Assembly (NCBI RefSeq): GCF_030253575.1
Contig: NC_080566.1
Coordinates: 9,309,501 to 9,373,500 of the forward strand
Length of the DNA stretch: 64,000 bases
Direction of reading: 5' to 3'
Origin: Rhododendron vialii
Lineage: Eukaryota > Streptophyta > Magnoliopsida > Ericales > Ericaceae
Made by a program: the position numbers and the translations under genes. Shown here piece after piece: positions 35,934 through 46,682 of the stretch. Within the stretch, counting starts at the first letter, position 1. Each line of letters starts with the position of its first letter. Under the pieces are notes generated by a model. That model saw only the letters and a list, made by a program, of their open reading frames with translations, was not told the origin of the DNA and did no database searches.

Positions 35934-36032
35934 TCTCACCCACTGGGCCACATATATATACAAGTATCAAGTCTCTCGGTCTAAATCATAAATCACAAAT
36001 CACATCTCTCTCTATCTCTCACTCTCTCTAAG

Positions 36033-36401
36033 ATGGGGGCTCTTGACTACCTCTCCAACTTTTGCACTGTGACCAGCACAAGAGGCAAACGCAAAGCAAT
36101 GCAGGTACTCATTAGCTCCATCTTAGAGAGGTAGGTCATTTTCAAGAACAAAGAAATGCAGTTATATTGATTACGACCTACACGATTCGTAGGCCTAAAT
36201 GAGTTAAATTTTTCTTAGCTAGTTTGATGTATGCTTAGTGTCTCTGTGTGTGTGTGTTTATTCTTTGTTCTGCAATTCTTTCTTTTTGAAAGATGTTTGT
36301 GTTTACTTTCTCAGACAGTTGAGATCAAGGTGAAAATGGACTGTGATGGCTGTGAAAGAAGAGTTAAAAATGCTGTTACCAACATGAAAGGTTCTTATGT
36401 G

Positions 36402-36457
<56 letters not shown>

Positions 36458-37348
36458 ATTTAAGCAGAAAACATCATAGATAACTACCTAAAGTCAGGAG
36501 AAATACTGAAACTCAAGCCCAAAGTTGAGATAAGATCAAGGAAAATGAGCATACATCCAAGAGTGTCTTAAGTCCTTTGTTTCTTTCAAAGTTTTGAATC
36601 GTATTTGTTTAGATAGTGTAATTCATTTATCTTAGCATGGTTTTTGGGGGCAAAATCTAAACAATGAATAAAAACATTTAGTCAAATGGGTGGTTATATT
36701 TCTTATTTCTATTTACTTTCTGTGTTTCTATTTTCTTTTTTCAATTAAAGCTGCAATAGGTTTCCTGCTTTAGTGGAGAGAACATTTTTTTTTTCTGACC
36801 AATTTAATTGATCATTCAACTATCTTGAATAGACAAGCATGTTATATTAACGTAACCATAGGCTATCTCCTGGCATGCCGCACATACTATACAATCAGAC
36901 TATATACCGTATATTCATGATACCGAAATACAAAGCATAACTAGTATCACCGTATATTCTTGTCTATTCATTTCATCTTTTGAAGTTGTTGTAGTATCAC
37001 AATTATTATAGTATGTCTCTCTCTCTCCCTCTCTCTCGTGGATTGATATTAGGTGTGAAAACTGTGGATGTGAACCGAAAGCAAAGCAGGGTGACAGTCA
37101 GTGGCTACGTTGAGCCAAACAAGGTGTTAAAGAAAGTGAAGAGCACCGGAAAGAGAGCTGAGTTCTGGCCATACATCGCACACAATCTAGTCTACTATCC
37201 TTATGTGACTCAAGCCTATGACAAGAGGGCCCCATCTGGCTTTGTTAGGAATGTTGCACAAGCTGCCCCTGTGGGGCCCAACGCTCCAGAGGAGAGATTG
37301 ACCTCTCTCTTCAGTGATGATAACCCAAATGCATGTTTCATCATGTGA
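36033..37348 (+). CDS. HIPP: Heavy metal-associated isoprenylated plant protein (HIPP)
   Basis: The predicted protein has 147 aa in three exons: 36033-36104, 36315-36390 and 37053-37348. The short leader MGALDYLSNFC precedes an HMA domain with the metal-binding motif MDCDGCERRV, split by intron 2 inside the domain, then VKTVDVNRKQSRVTVSGYV. The second half has FWPYI, YPYVTQAYDKRAPSGFVRN and SLFSDDNPNAC, and it ends in the CaaX box CFIM for farnesylation. This is the layout of the single-HMA HIPP20-24 group from memory. HIPPs bind heavy metals and attach to membranes by their lipid anchor, with roles in metal handling and stress. A (CT)n tract lies 13 bases after the intron-2 donor. A Stowaway MITE starts 9 bases after the stop. 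Confidence 0.93.
36404..36454. repeat. (CT)n microsatellite in HIPP intron 2
   Basis: About 25 CT units begin 13 bases after the splice donor of intron 2. A second, shorter CT-rich tract (37017-37038) lies just before the acceptor and may act as its polypyrimidine tract. Confidence 0.95.
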
Positions 37349-37357
37349 CGGCTTTTA

Positions 37358-37603
37358 TGCTCTCTCCGTCTCATATTGTTAGTTCATTGAGAAAACACGT
37401 GTAACTTTTGAATAAAAAATGAAGTACGTACTTTCATGTGTAGTTTTTAAAATTTCTTGATGGTAAATTAAAGAACTAATTGAGATCTTTAATTTGGTGT
37501 TAAGAAAATTTTAAAAAATTATGCATAAAAGTACTTTATTTTTTCTATTTAAAAAAAATTGCTCGTCTTTTCGTAGTAAATCTACAATATGGGACGGAGG
37601 GGG
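37358..37603. mobile_element. Stowaway MITE in the HIPP 3' UTR
   Basis: The left end CTCTCTCCGTCTCATATTGT pairs with the right end ACAATATGGGACGGAGGGGG. These are the Stowaway (Tc1/mariner-type) termini, and TA occurs on both sides (37356-37357 and 37604-37605). It is 246 bp with no ORF. The element begins 9 bases downstream of the HIPP stop codon, so it must form most of the 3' UTR or lie at its edge. Confidence 0.8.
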
Positions 37604-38483
37604 TACGGGTTGAGACTTGTTGAGAAACTTGTGTGAACTTGTTTGGTTCTTGTTTTCTCTTTGGAATTTTGTGGTGGGTTAGACAATTGGAGGAAGTTGA
37701 GTGAACATATACTATTAAGGCTTTTCTAGATTGAAGTGAGGTGTAATATTTTGCTCTCTTTTTCCCCCTTACCATGTTTCGTTTGAGAAGCTTTGGGAAG
37801 AAATGCGACACTAGGGCTTGTTCGTTTTGGGTATCCAAAACCCTTGCGCACATTCTTTAATAAATTTTCTTTCTCTATCTCTCTCTACTTATTACTCTAA
37901 AAGCCTCCCTCAAAACCCAAAACCACAAAGGTTAAAGAAGTTTTCCTTGAGCAAGAAGTCAGCTCACCAACGTAGAGGGTACCATTTGTTGCTATTAGGG
38001 TCGCGAGACAAATCAAAAAGAAAAATGGAACATGTTCAATTGGACTATGAAAACGTGACCAAACTGGTCCTAATAGTGCATTTGATTGAACGATTCTGAA
38101 AAAACAAAATCATATATACCAAAATTGTCCATTACTTCCTTTCATCGACATGACGAAAAACTACAATAATTTCTTCTTCTTCTTTTTTTCTTGACGAGAT
38201 GAAAAAAACAAAATTTTCTATTCCCGAACATAATTAAACAAATGCCATGTTACAACCGGCCAGTTAACTACGTTTTTCCTCTTCTTTTTTCCGTAAAACT
38301 ACGGGTTATTTATATGTTTTTTTTTTTCTATTTTCTGTGCATATACTGTTGTCATATACTCTCCATATATGAAGCAATGGTCCCAGACAAAATAAAAAAC
38401 AAGAAAAGAGGTGAGTTTTCTTTTGTTTATGTGCAGAATTTTTGGGTTCAAATTTACGCTAAAGTATATACAGTCCACTTCCC

Positions 38484-38812
38484 GTAAGGACCATCTTAAT
38501 TTAATAAAATGCGGACCTCCTTTTTCCGATCGAATTTCGATGATCCGAGCCGCTTAAAGTATTCAGAATGTGATTTTAAAGGTACTCGCGAGAAAAAAAA
38601 AAAAAAGAGACCGGGAAGAGCTTCATCTAAGTAGTTTTTGTTTATTTTTTATCGAAATGTTCAAACAGAAACTACTCGGATGAAACCCTTCCCGGTCATA
38701 TTTTTTGCCGATTTCACACGAGTAACCTTTAAAATCACATTCTGTACACATTAAGCAGCTCGGATCATCGAAATTTGATCGAGAAATGGAGAGGTCCTTA
38801 TTTTAAGGACCT
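38484..38812. mobile_element. Foldback MITE with ~150-bp arms
   Basis: The left arm has ATTTCGATGATCCGAG, AGAATGTGATTTTAAAGGT and GACCGGGAAG. The right arm carries the same words inverted in reverse order, leaving a loop of about 30 bases. The exact ends and target duplication are unclear; GGACCTC words are themselves palindromically arranged at the right end. Confidence 0.7.
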
Positions 38813-39380
38813 CATTTGAAAATGACTGCATGTATGTATGTGTTTGTGTCTATATATATATATATATTAAAAAGCATGATTAACTCTATTATAAAAAGCA
38901 TGATTCACTCTGTTTTCTCAAAGGTGGGACGGTTGGAGATTAGACATGCACTAAATGGTTTTGAGTTAAGTGGAAAATTGACTTTCAAAGATTTTGGTGG
39001 AAGAATTAGAATTAGAATTAGATCCTTTGTTTACAACCTAAAGATATGGAATTAAGCCTATATCCAACCATGATCGTCAATACAAAGTGCTTTTACACTT
39101 TAGGCCATTAATTGACAATTTGTTAACAACTTCGAGTATTGTATTGTGTTCGGATTCTCTTCAATCCAAGTTTTGGACTGGACGGTACAGTTCAATTCTA
39201 CTGGATGGGAAATTTCAATTCTGGATCATAGATTGGTATAATCCATAGTTCAGACCAAATCTGAACCATTAATTGCAGCAATGGACAATTCAAATTTGGA
39301 CTCTCACACCCAATGGATCAAATTCCATTATATTTCAGCAAGTTGGAATGTTGCATTAATTACCCATATCTCTTCCTATA

Positions 39381-39621
39381 TACTATTCCCGCCCCCCAAA
39401 AGTTTATCCATCATGCAAAACGGATACTTAAAAAAGGTAATTTTTATTTTGTCATGAAAATTTTTAGACTTTTTTCCACAAATTAATAGATATGATCAAT
39501 GAATACTATTCATTTGCCACAAATGTATTGAATTTCTTTTTGGAAGAAAATTGCATTTTTTTTTGAAATTCTTGTCTTGAGTGATGGACATGATAAATAT
39601 TTTGGGATGGAGCGAGCATTA
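39381..39621. mobile_element. Degenerate Stowaway-like MITE
   Basis: TACTATTCCCGCCCCCCAAAAG at the left and TTTTGGGATGGAGCGAGCA at the right resemble diverged Stowaway ends. TTTATCCATC and its near-inverse GATGGACATGATAAA lie just inside. The TA target is plausible but the ends have mutated. Confidence 0.5.
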
Positions 39622-39631
39622 ATCTTCTTAC

Positions 39632-40101
39632 TGTGGGGGGCTGAAATCACCCATGACCCTTCTTCCCCTTGTTGACTGGAAAGGGTGCTCGCCGAATCTA
39701 GAGAGGTTTCTGCTTAACCTGAGAGGTTTCTATCGAGCTCAGGGAAGTTCCCACAGAGCCTGGGGAGGTTCCCATCGAGCTTAGGGAGGTGGTCGCCGAG
39801 CTTGGGGAGGTGGTCGCCGAGCTTCACCGAGCTTAGGGAATTGGCCGCCGAGCTCGGGGAGGTGGTCGCTGAACTTGAGATAAGAGCTTGCCGAACCTGA
39901 GAGATCTCTACCGAGCCTGGGAGGTCTCTACCAAGCTTGGGGAGGTCTCCACCGAGGTAGGGAGGCCTCTATCGAGCTTGGGGAGGTCTCTATCGAGGCT
40001 GTGAGGTCTTTACCGAGCCTGGTACCTGCAAACCGAAGGGGGGTGTTTCTCCTGGAAGAAGCTCCGACGAACAAGTCAGTAAGTGGAGAAAGGAGAAATT
40101 T

Positions 40102-40161
<60 letters not shown>

Positions 40162-40949
40162 GTGTTCCTCTTATCTTTTTCTAGACCCTTTCACATGAGG
40201 GGGTGGTCTTGTATTTATAGGCAAGGCTTGGAGTGCTGAACCAGTAGGCGGTACACCCACGTGCATCGTACTGTTCAAATGACGTCACATGTCAAGAGAT
40301 TTGCTTTATCACACCTGTCCTCCACCTGTTCACAGAAGCTTCGAGAAGCTTCTAAACAGACCTTTGGATATTAGTTAGATATTTAGGGAGCAGAATTTAG
40401 CTGAACATTAGGAAAATAATCGCCTAACGTTAGGGACATGACCGTCGAACGTTAGGAAAATGACTTCCGAAGTTAGGGAAACGACCTCCGAACGTTAAGG
40501 AAAAGACATTCGAACGTTACGGAAATGTCAGCCGAGCATCAGGAACATTAAGGAAAAGATATCCAAACGCTAGGGAAATGTCAGCCGAGCGTTAGGAACG
40601 TTAGGGAAAAGATATCCGAACGTTAGGGAAAGACCAGCTAATGTTAGGAAAACGTCGCCGAATGCTAGGGAAGGGTTCTACTGAGCTCGAGGAGGTTGCC
40701 ATCGAGCTTGGGGAGGTCTCCACCGAGCTTGCCGAGCCATGGAGAGGAGCTTGCCAACCCTGGCCACCGAGCTCGGGGAGGCTGCCACCGAGCTTGGTTG
40801 CCGAGCCCGGGGAGGTTGCCTCTGAACCCGGTGCTTCCTGCAGCTTCAGATGCGAATGGGTCCACAGAATGACGTGTCCTTAGCAAAAAGTGAATTGGTC
40901 CGCGACCCCTCTGGATGTTCCGAAATTGTGGATATTTCGGCCCACTACA
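39632..40949 (-). repeat. LTR (3' LTR in element orientation)
   Basis: This 1,318-bp copy matches the LTR at 42701-44083. Plus-strand ends are TGTGGGGGGC and CCCACTACA. It is built largely of short internal repeats: CCGAGCTTGGGGAGGT-like words in the left third and again near the right end, a (GA)n run at 40103-40160, and CGAACGTTAGGGAAA-like words in the right half. Confidence 0.88.
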
Positions 40950-41049
40950 ATAGCCCCTCAACTCCTTCTTCCAGCGGTCTGAGCTGAAGGAGGAGTTGAA
41001 AATAAAAAGGGGCCGAACGATAGACAATCCCGTTGGATTTCCCTAAGCA

Positions 41050-41755
41050 TACTAGCTGAAAGCTAGGGGTGAAGGTGCGTGAACCCTAGAGTCGCGTAGG
41101 CACGCCGAACGCTAGGGGTGAAAGTGCTTGAACCCTAGCTTTGCGTAGGGACACCGAACGCTAGGGGTGAAAGTGCCTGAATCATAGCGTCGCGTAGGAA
41201 CGCCGAACGCTAGGGGTGAAAGTTTCTGAACCCTAGCGTCGCGTAGGGACGCTGAACGCTAGGGGTGAAAATGCCTGAACCCTAGCTTCGCGTAGGAACG
41301 CGGAACGCTAGGGGTGAAAGTATCTTAACCCTAGTGTCGCGTAGGGATGCCGAACCCTAGGGGTGAAAGTGCCTGAACCCTAGCTTCTCGTAGGAATGCC
41401 AAACGCTAGGGGTGAAAGTATCTGAACCCTACGCGACGCCGAACGCTAAGGGTGAAAGTGCCTGAATCCTAGCGTCGCGTAGGAACGCCGAACGCTAGGG
41501 GTGAAAGTTTCTGAACCCTAGCGTCGCCGAACGCTAGGGGTGAAATTGCCTGAACCCTAGCTTCGCGTAGGAACGCCGAACGCTAGAGGTGAAAGAATCT
41601 GAACCCTAGCGTCGCGTAGGAACACCGAACGCTAGGGGTGAAAGTATCTGAACCCTAGCATCGCGTAGGGATGCCGAACGCTAGGGATGAAAGTGCCTGA
41701 ACCCTAGCTTCGCGTAGGTACGCCGAACGCTAGGGGTAAAAATGCCTGACAGTAA
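41050..41755. repeat. 49-bp minisatellite of hairpin-capable units
   Basis: There are about 15 head-to-tail units of roughly 49 bp. Each reads GCTAGGG, a spacer of about 15 bases (GTGAAAGTGCCTGAA-like), CCCTAGC, then GTCGCGTAGGAACGCCGAAC. The 7-bp arms GCTAGGG and CCCTAGC are inverted, so each unit can form a small hairpin. Two units are shortened by loss of the CGCGTAGG part. It lies in the interior of the LTR element. Confidence 0.85.
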
Positions 41756-41889
41756 TAGACGGCTTCGAGAATTTCGCCGAACGAATAGAGTGCTAAGGGC
41801 TACGAGGATTTCAGTGGAATGAGTAGATTATCGAGGGCTACGAGGATTTCGCCCGAACGAGTAGATTACCGAGGGCTATGAGGATTTCG

Positions 41890-42060
41890 CCCAAACATGT
41901 AAATTACCGTCAAACGTTAAGGATCCACCTAACGTTAGGGAAAGACCACTTAACGTTAGGGAAATGTCCACCTAACGTTAGGCAAAGACCACCTAACGTT
42001 AGGGAAATGTCCACCTAACATTAGGGAAAAACCACCTAACGTTAGGGAAATGTTCGCCGA
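41890..42060. repeat. TAACGTTAGGGAAA short-period repeat
   Basis: Alternating units of about 25 bases contain CCTAACGTTAGGGAAATGTC or CCTAACGTTAGGGAAAGACC. The core TAACGTTA is a perfect palindrome. Related GAACGTTAGGGAAA words recur in both LTRs (around 40430-40670 and 43510-43810), so interior and LTR repeats share an origin. Confidence 0.75.
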
Positions 42061-42069
42061 ATGTTACGC

Positions 42070-42700
42070 TTATAGAAGGACGAGCAGCTTCGCTCGATGA
42101 AATGAGCACAGTACCAGCCCCGGTGCCATTTGTATTGGTAGCCCTGTCAACATGCATCTTCCAAGCTTCCTTTCTTCATCTGCAATCTTCAATACGTTGG
42201 CTTCGTGGGTGCTCAGAAGTCGTGCATGGCGATTGCCTTCATGCCATGCAACAAAGCTCAACCGAGGAGGATATTGTAGGGGCTCGGGGAATTGTCCACT
42301 ACGAGTAGCCACTACAATCATCACTTGGGAGGCGGTGTGCACGGGACAGGTAATCAAGCCGAGCGGACAAACAAGGGCGCCCGTGAAGTTGATGAGCAGG
42401 GTTGTAGCAATGCGGAGTTGGTTTGGGGTAAGCCCCAAACGCTTATAAGTTGAGTAGAACATTACCTCGATCGAACTCCCTTGGTCGACCAGTACACGTT
42501 GATTGGTTGATTTTTCAACGGTAACGGTGACAACAAGAGCGTCTATGTGAAGAGTTTGGACGTCATTGAAATCTTTCGCTGGTGGAGTGTGTCCAGATAT
42601 GACTAGAAAGTTGAGAGTGGAAGAAAGGGAAAGAGAGGTATGGTGTTCAGTTCCACAACATAGAGAGCTAGGAGACAATTTCCCCAGCAAAGTCGCCAAT
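42070..42700 (-). pseudogene. Gag-pol relic with retropepsin domain
   Basis: The minus-strand frame reads DALVVTVTVEKSTNQRVLVD, then QGSSIEVMFYSTYKRLGL and PLGLITCPV. This matches the aspartic protease region of plant Ty3/gypsy polyproteins, with the active-site motif DQGSS. It begins almost directly after the primer site, so gag is missing, and it ends before any reverse transcriptase. The open frame continues upstream into the LTR, which is not a natural start. It is a remnant and cannot support retrotransposition by itself. Confidence 0.7.
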
Positions 42701-43225
42701 TGTGGGGGGCTGAAATCACCCATGACCATTCTTCCCCTTGTTGACTGGAAAGGGTGCTCGCCGAATCTGGAGAGGTTTCTGCTTAACCTGAGAGGTTTCT
42801 ACCGCGCTCGGGGAAGTTCCCACTGAGCCTGGGGAGGTTCCCACCGAGCTTAGGGAGGTGGCCGCCGAGCTTGGGGAGGTGGTCGCCGAGCTTCACCGAG
42901 CTTAGGGAGGTGGCCGCCGAGCTCGGGGAGGTGGCCGCCGAGCTCGGGGAGGTGGTTGCCGAACCTGAGATAGGAGCTTGTCGAACCTAAGAGATCTCTA
43001 CCGAACCTGGGAGGTCTTTACCGAGCTTGGGAAGGTCTCCACCGAGGTAGGGAGGACTCTATCGAGCTTGGGGAGGTCTCCACCGAGGTAGGGAGGTCTC
43101 TACCGAGGTTGTGAGGTCTTTACCAAGCCTGGCCATCGAGCCTTGTACCTACAAACCGGAAGGGGGTGTTCCTCCGGGAAGAAGCTTCGACGAAAAAGTC
43201 AGTAAGTGGAGAAAGAAGAAATTTA

Positions 43226-43263
<38 letters not shown>

Positions 43264-44083
43264 TGTTCCTCTTCTCTTTTTCCAGACCCTTTCACATGAG
43301 GGAGTGGTCTTGTATTTATAAGCAAGGCTTGGAGTGCTGAACCGGTAGGCGGTACACCCACGTGCATCGTACTGTTCGGATGACGTCACATGTCAAGAGA
43401 TTTGCTTTATCATACCTGTCCTCCACCTGTTCACAGAAGCTTTGAGAAGCTTCTAAACAGACCTTTGGATATAAGTTAGATATTTAGGGAGCAGAATTTA
43501 GCTGAACATTAGGAAAATAATCGCCTAACGTTAGGGACATGACCGTCGAACGTTAGGAAAATGACTTCCGAATGTTAGGGAAACGACCTCCGAACGTTAG
43601 GAACGTTAGGGAAATGGCCTCCGAACGTTAGGGAAACGACCTCCGAACGTTAGGGAAAAGACATTCGAACGTTAGGAAAATGTCAGCCGAGCATCAGGAA
43701 CATTAAGGAAAAGACATCCGAACGCTAGGGAAATGTCAGCCGAGCGTTAGGAACGTTAGGGAAAAGATATCCGAACGTTAGGGAAAGACTAGCTAACGTT
43801 AGGAAAACATCGCTGAACGCTAGGGAAGGGTTCTACCGAGCCCGAGGAGGTTGCCACCGAGCTTGGGGAGGTCTCCACCGAGCTTGCCGAGCCATGGAGA
43901 GGAGCTTGCCGAGCCTGGCCACCGAGCTTGGTTGCTGAGCCCGGGGAGGTTGCCTCTGAACCCGGTGCTTCCTGCAGCTTCAGATGCGAATGGGTCCACA
44001 GAATTACGTGTCCTTAGCAAAAAGTGAATTGGTCCGCAACCCCTCTGGATGTTCCAAAATTGTAGATATTTCGGCCCACTACA
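42701..44083 (-). repeat. LTR (5' LTR in element orientation)
   Basis: This 1,383-bp partner of the left LTR has the same ends and internal repeat blocks. Length differences come from copy-number changes in the short repeats; for example the (GA)n run is shorter here (43230-43260), while one CGAACGTTAGG block is longer. Substitutions between the LTRs are modest, so the insertion is not ancient. Confidence 0.88.
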
Positions 44084-44250
44084 CTTACTATCAGGATGTT
44101 CGAGAATTTTGTCCCGACTAATTTACATGTAGTTCACGTTCCACGTGTAGGAGATGATTATCACCTTATCGGGTTTCGAGTTCCGAGGGTACCAATGTTG
44201 TTTCGTCAAGGGAAGTGAGGTATCTCTTCAATTAGAGAAAAACTTATTTT

Positions 44251-44423
44251 TGGCTGTGCTGTAAATAAGTGTTTACAATACTCAATCGTGACTGTCCAAA
44301 AGTGCTCTAGACGGTCTGGATGTTAATGAACTTTTTCGGGGAAGAGTGTCGGACCATCCAAAATACTTTTGGACGGCTGTGATTGGTTGGTGATGTAAAC
44401 AGGTTATTTACAGCACAGTCGGA
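44251..44423. mobile_element. Foldback MITE beside the LTR element
   Basis: The left arm TGGCTGTGCTGTAAATAA...GTCCAAAAGT is complementary to the right arm ACTTTTGGAC...TTATTTACAGCACAGTC. The arms are about 65 bp around a short loop. It lies 168 bp beyond the LTR element. No clear target duplication. Confidence 0.65.
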
Positions 44424-46422
44424 AACAAGACAATCTCGTGGAATTATTTATTGATCAGGTTCATTGGGTTCTACAAAAAGTCTACCCCACCGCTCTATTT
44501 TACTGCTCTGGACCATTAATTGTCGAGATAGACGATAAAATTGTGCGCCGCAACAGGGAAAGCGATGAAACAAAGCGATGGGAATAGTACTCTAGATTCT
44601 AACAAGCTAGCCCAAGTTGCACGATGCAGTGAGAAAGTCACAGCAGGGCTCTCTTCATGGGACCCACCCGAGATCTGATTTTATGATCGAAATTGTCGAA
44701 ATTGTTCGCTTGAAGAGAGGTGTCCACCTCATGCAAATATTTTAAGTGGACATGATCCAAGCACTTACAAGCTTATGGTCTACTCTCGCAGTTATTTTAA
44801 CCATTCAATTTTTTACCAAAAATGTATGTTATGATCATGTGTCTGTCAATGTCCGATCCATTTAAGTTGTTTTTTTTTCACGAGCGATCAACTAAACGAC
44901 CCTAACAGAACCAACGGCTCCGATCAAGTCAACAGGTCCGCGATGGGCCAGATCATACTTCCCACGGGTAGTTTGGTCCCAGGCCCCAATGGCCATTTCA
45001 CTCAGTTAGAATGTTGGTATAATTACCAAAGTAACAATTGATAGGAAATTAAGTACTACTTATGTGTAGCTGCTCACTTAGCTAGTAGACCTTACTCAAT
45101 AACTTATATATATACATGTCTATGTATAATGAAAGTGTAAATGTGTTTCAAAACTATATATGTAAATGTAAATATAAATATAAATATAAAAAAAAACTGA
45201 ATATGTATATATGTATAGTTTTGAATTTTGATGTGCCTAATGTTCTCGACGAGATCTAAAATATCAACGGTTTCGATCATCAAAACGGACTCGGAAATGG
45301 CCTGGAGTGGACAGGACCATCCAGTCCCTTGAAGAGTATCTTGTTCCTTTGTAGATCCTCATGACTTGGAGCAACCACATTCCAACTAACCCTTCATGAC
45401 CAATTTCACTGCTTTGATATTTGATAACTCTCCACCTTTTTCCTCCCGGGTCCTCAATGTCAGGCTTTAATTCAAATGGAGTGATGTAAGATAATTATTA
45501 TTAACAGTATATTATGGTGGTGCTCTCATAGAAATACTGGATTTGGTGGTAAAATCTTATCCAGATCATTTCAATGTCTCTCATAATCACTGACCTATAT
45601 CATTTAAATATGTTTGTATCTCTGTCAATATACATATACACGGTGCTTCTCCTAAGGAATCCCGTGCGGGCTTCTAATTCTAGGAAGCTGAGTTTTGGGG
45701 TGTTTTTATTTAGATCCTAAGTATTTTGAAAGCTGATTTTCATTGAACACTAATAGGTTTTACCCTAGCAAATCATAATTCTATGGTTATATTAAACAAG
45801 TTTATCTGCTTCTACAAGAACGTAGAATTTACAATCTAAAACATACAGTAATATAATCTAAATTTGATAAATACATTTCCCTTTACTACAATCTCAGTCA
45901 TTATCCAACAAAGCTCATGCAGTAAACAGGCCGAGTCAAGCTCAATACTTGGTCTAAAAAGACTTGGTTAACTTCTAACATGAATTGAAGTTCGACTTAG
46001 AAAGCTTTCAAGCTAATCTCAAATTAACAAGCTTCATTCAAGTCGACCACGAGTGGCTTCGTTTTTTACATTGTCCTAGAGTTTTTGTAAACCCTTCTAG
46101 ATGAGCTTTGTAATTGTTCAAGCTTGATCTGAATGCGTTAACTAATACTGAATTAGCTTTTAACGAATCAAACACAAGTTGAGTTTCAGTTGGTGGGTTC
46201 GTTTATCAACAAGATATGCTTAAGAGAGATTAGAGATGGAATATTTAATGGAATGATTAAAAAGACAACCACATAACAACACAAATTTGGAGGAGATCTT
46301 TAGCCTCTCCTTTTCCTTTTAATTATAGCGTATAGGTGCCATGTCAAGGGGACAAATTACCCACCTCCCTTTTATCTTTGATCATATAGTATGGCCATTT
46401 AATCCCAACCGCCTCTTAGATA
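44424..46422. other. Intergenic, no recognisable gene
   Basis: AT-rich DNA with short TA and ATAAAT low-complexity runs (45105-45190). Some words around 44690-44730 (GATCGAAATTGT, TTCGCTTGAAGAG) resemble the arms of the 50-kb foldback family, but no bounded element could be drawn. No ORF is supported. Confidence 0.35.
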
Positions 46423-46434
46423 AGATGAACTTCA

Positions 46435-46670
46435 ACTCCAAGGATTTAGGGGTTTGCTCCATCATAAAATATCAGGTTCGAAGCTTCTCAGGTGTTATCA
46501 ATTTTGGGTCAGTTCAAACTCTGTCTTTAATTGGGACTCCCACAAATAGACGATGGGGCTCCCACAAGTAGGCGATGGGGCTCCCGCAAGTAGGCGATGG
46601 AATTGGTCCTGCAAAATTAGTTGAGGTGCGCGAAAGCTGGGCAGGATGCCTTGAGTTATAAAAACAGATC
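46435..46670 (+). mobile_element. tRNA-derived SINE (Au-like) with 12-bp target duplication
   Basis: It contains a B-box-like CAGGTTCGAAGC and ends TAGTTGAGGTGCGCGAAAGC...TTGAGTTATAAAAA, matching the SINE at 35698-35933. AGATGAACTTCA stands on both sides (46423-46434 and 46671-46682), the variable-length duplication left by L1-type integration. The 5' A-box region is diverged or truncated. A 22-bp unit (GGGGCTCCCACAAGTAGGCG plus AT) has expanded to three copies at 46533-46600 inside it. Confidence 0.8.
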
Positions 46671-46682
46671 AGATGAACTTCA

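Larger units (their letters stand above)
39632..44083 (-). mobile_element. Complete non-autonomous LTR retrotransposon (Ty3/gypsy-derived)
   Basis: This 4,452-bp element has two LTRs, TG...CA ends and a perfect 5-bp target duplication, CTTAC (39627-39631 and 44084-44088). The minus orientation follows from a retropepsin relic and from TATAAATA sites in the LTRs on that strand. Next to the right LTR the minus strand reads TGGCGACTTTGCTGGGGA, close to the plant tRNA-Asp primer site. Before the left LTR it reads AGAAGGAGTTGAGGGG, a possible polypurine tract. The 1,751-bp interior lacks recognisable gag, reverse transcriptase, RNase H and integrase. Confidence 0.88.

Noticed and set aside
40665-41027. 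120-codon minus-strand frame in the left LTR
   Set aside because: It lies mostly in repeat words of the LTR, has no domain, and its counterpart in the other LTR is interrupted.
41050-41755. Regular repeat array resembling a CRISPR array
   Set aside because: Repeats are imperfect, spacers are not unique, each unit is a continuous 49-bp minisatellite, and the array lies inside a plant LTR element.
40430-43810. TTAGGG-like words suggesting interstitial telomere repeats
   Set aside because: The words are part of CGAACGTTAGGGAAA and similar units, never tandem TTTAGGG, and they are spread through the LTRs.
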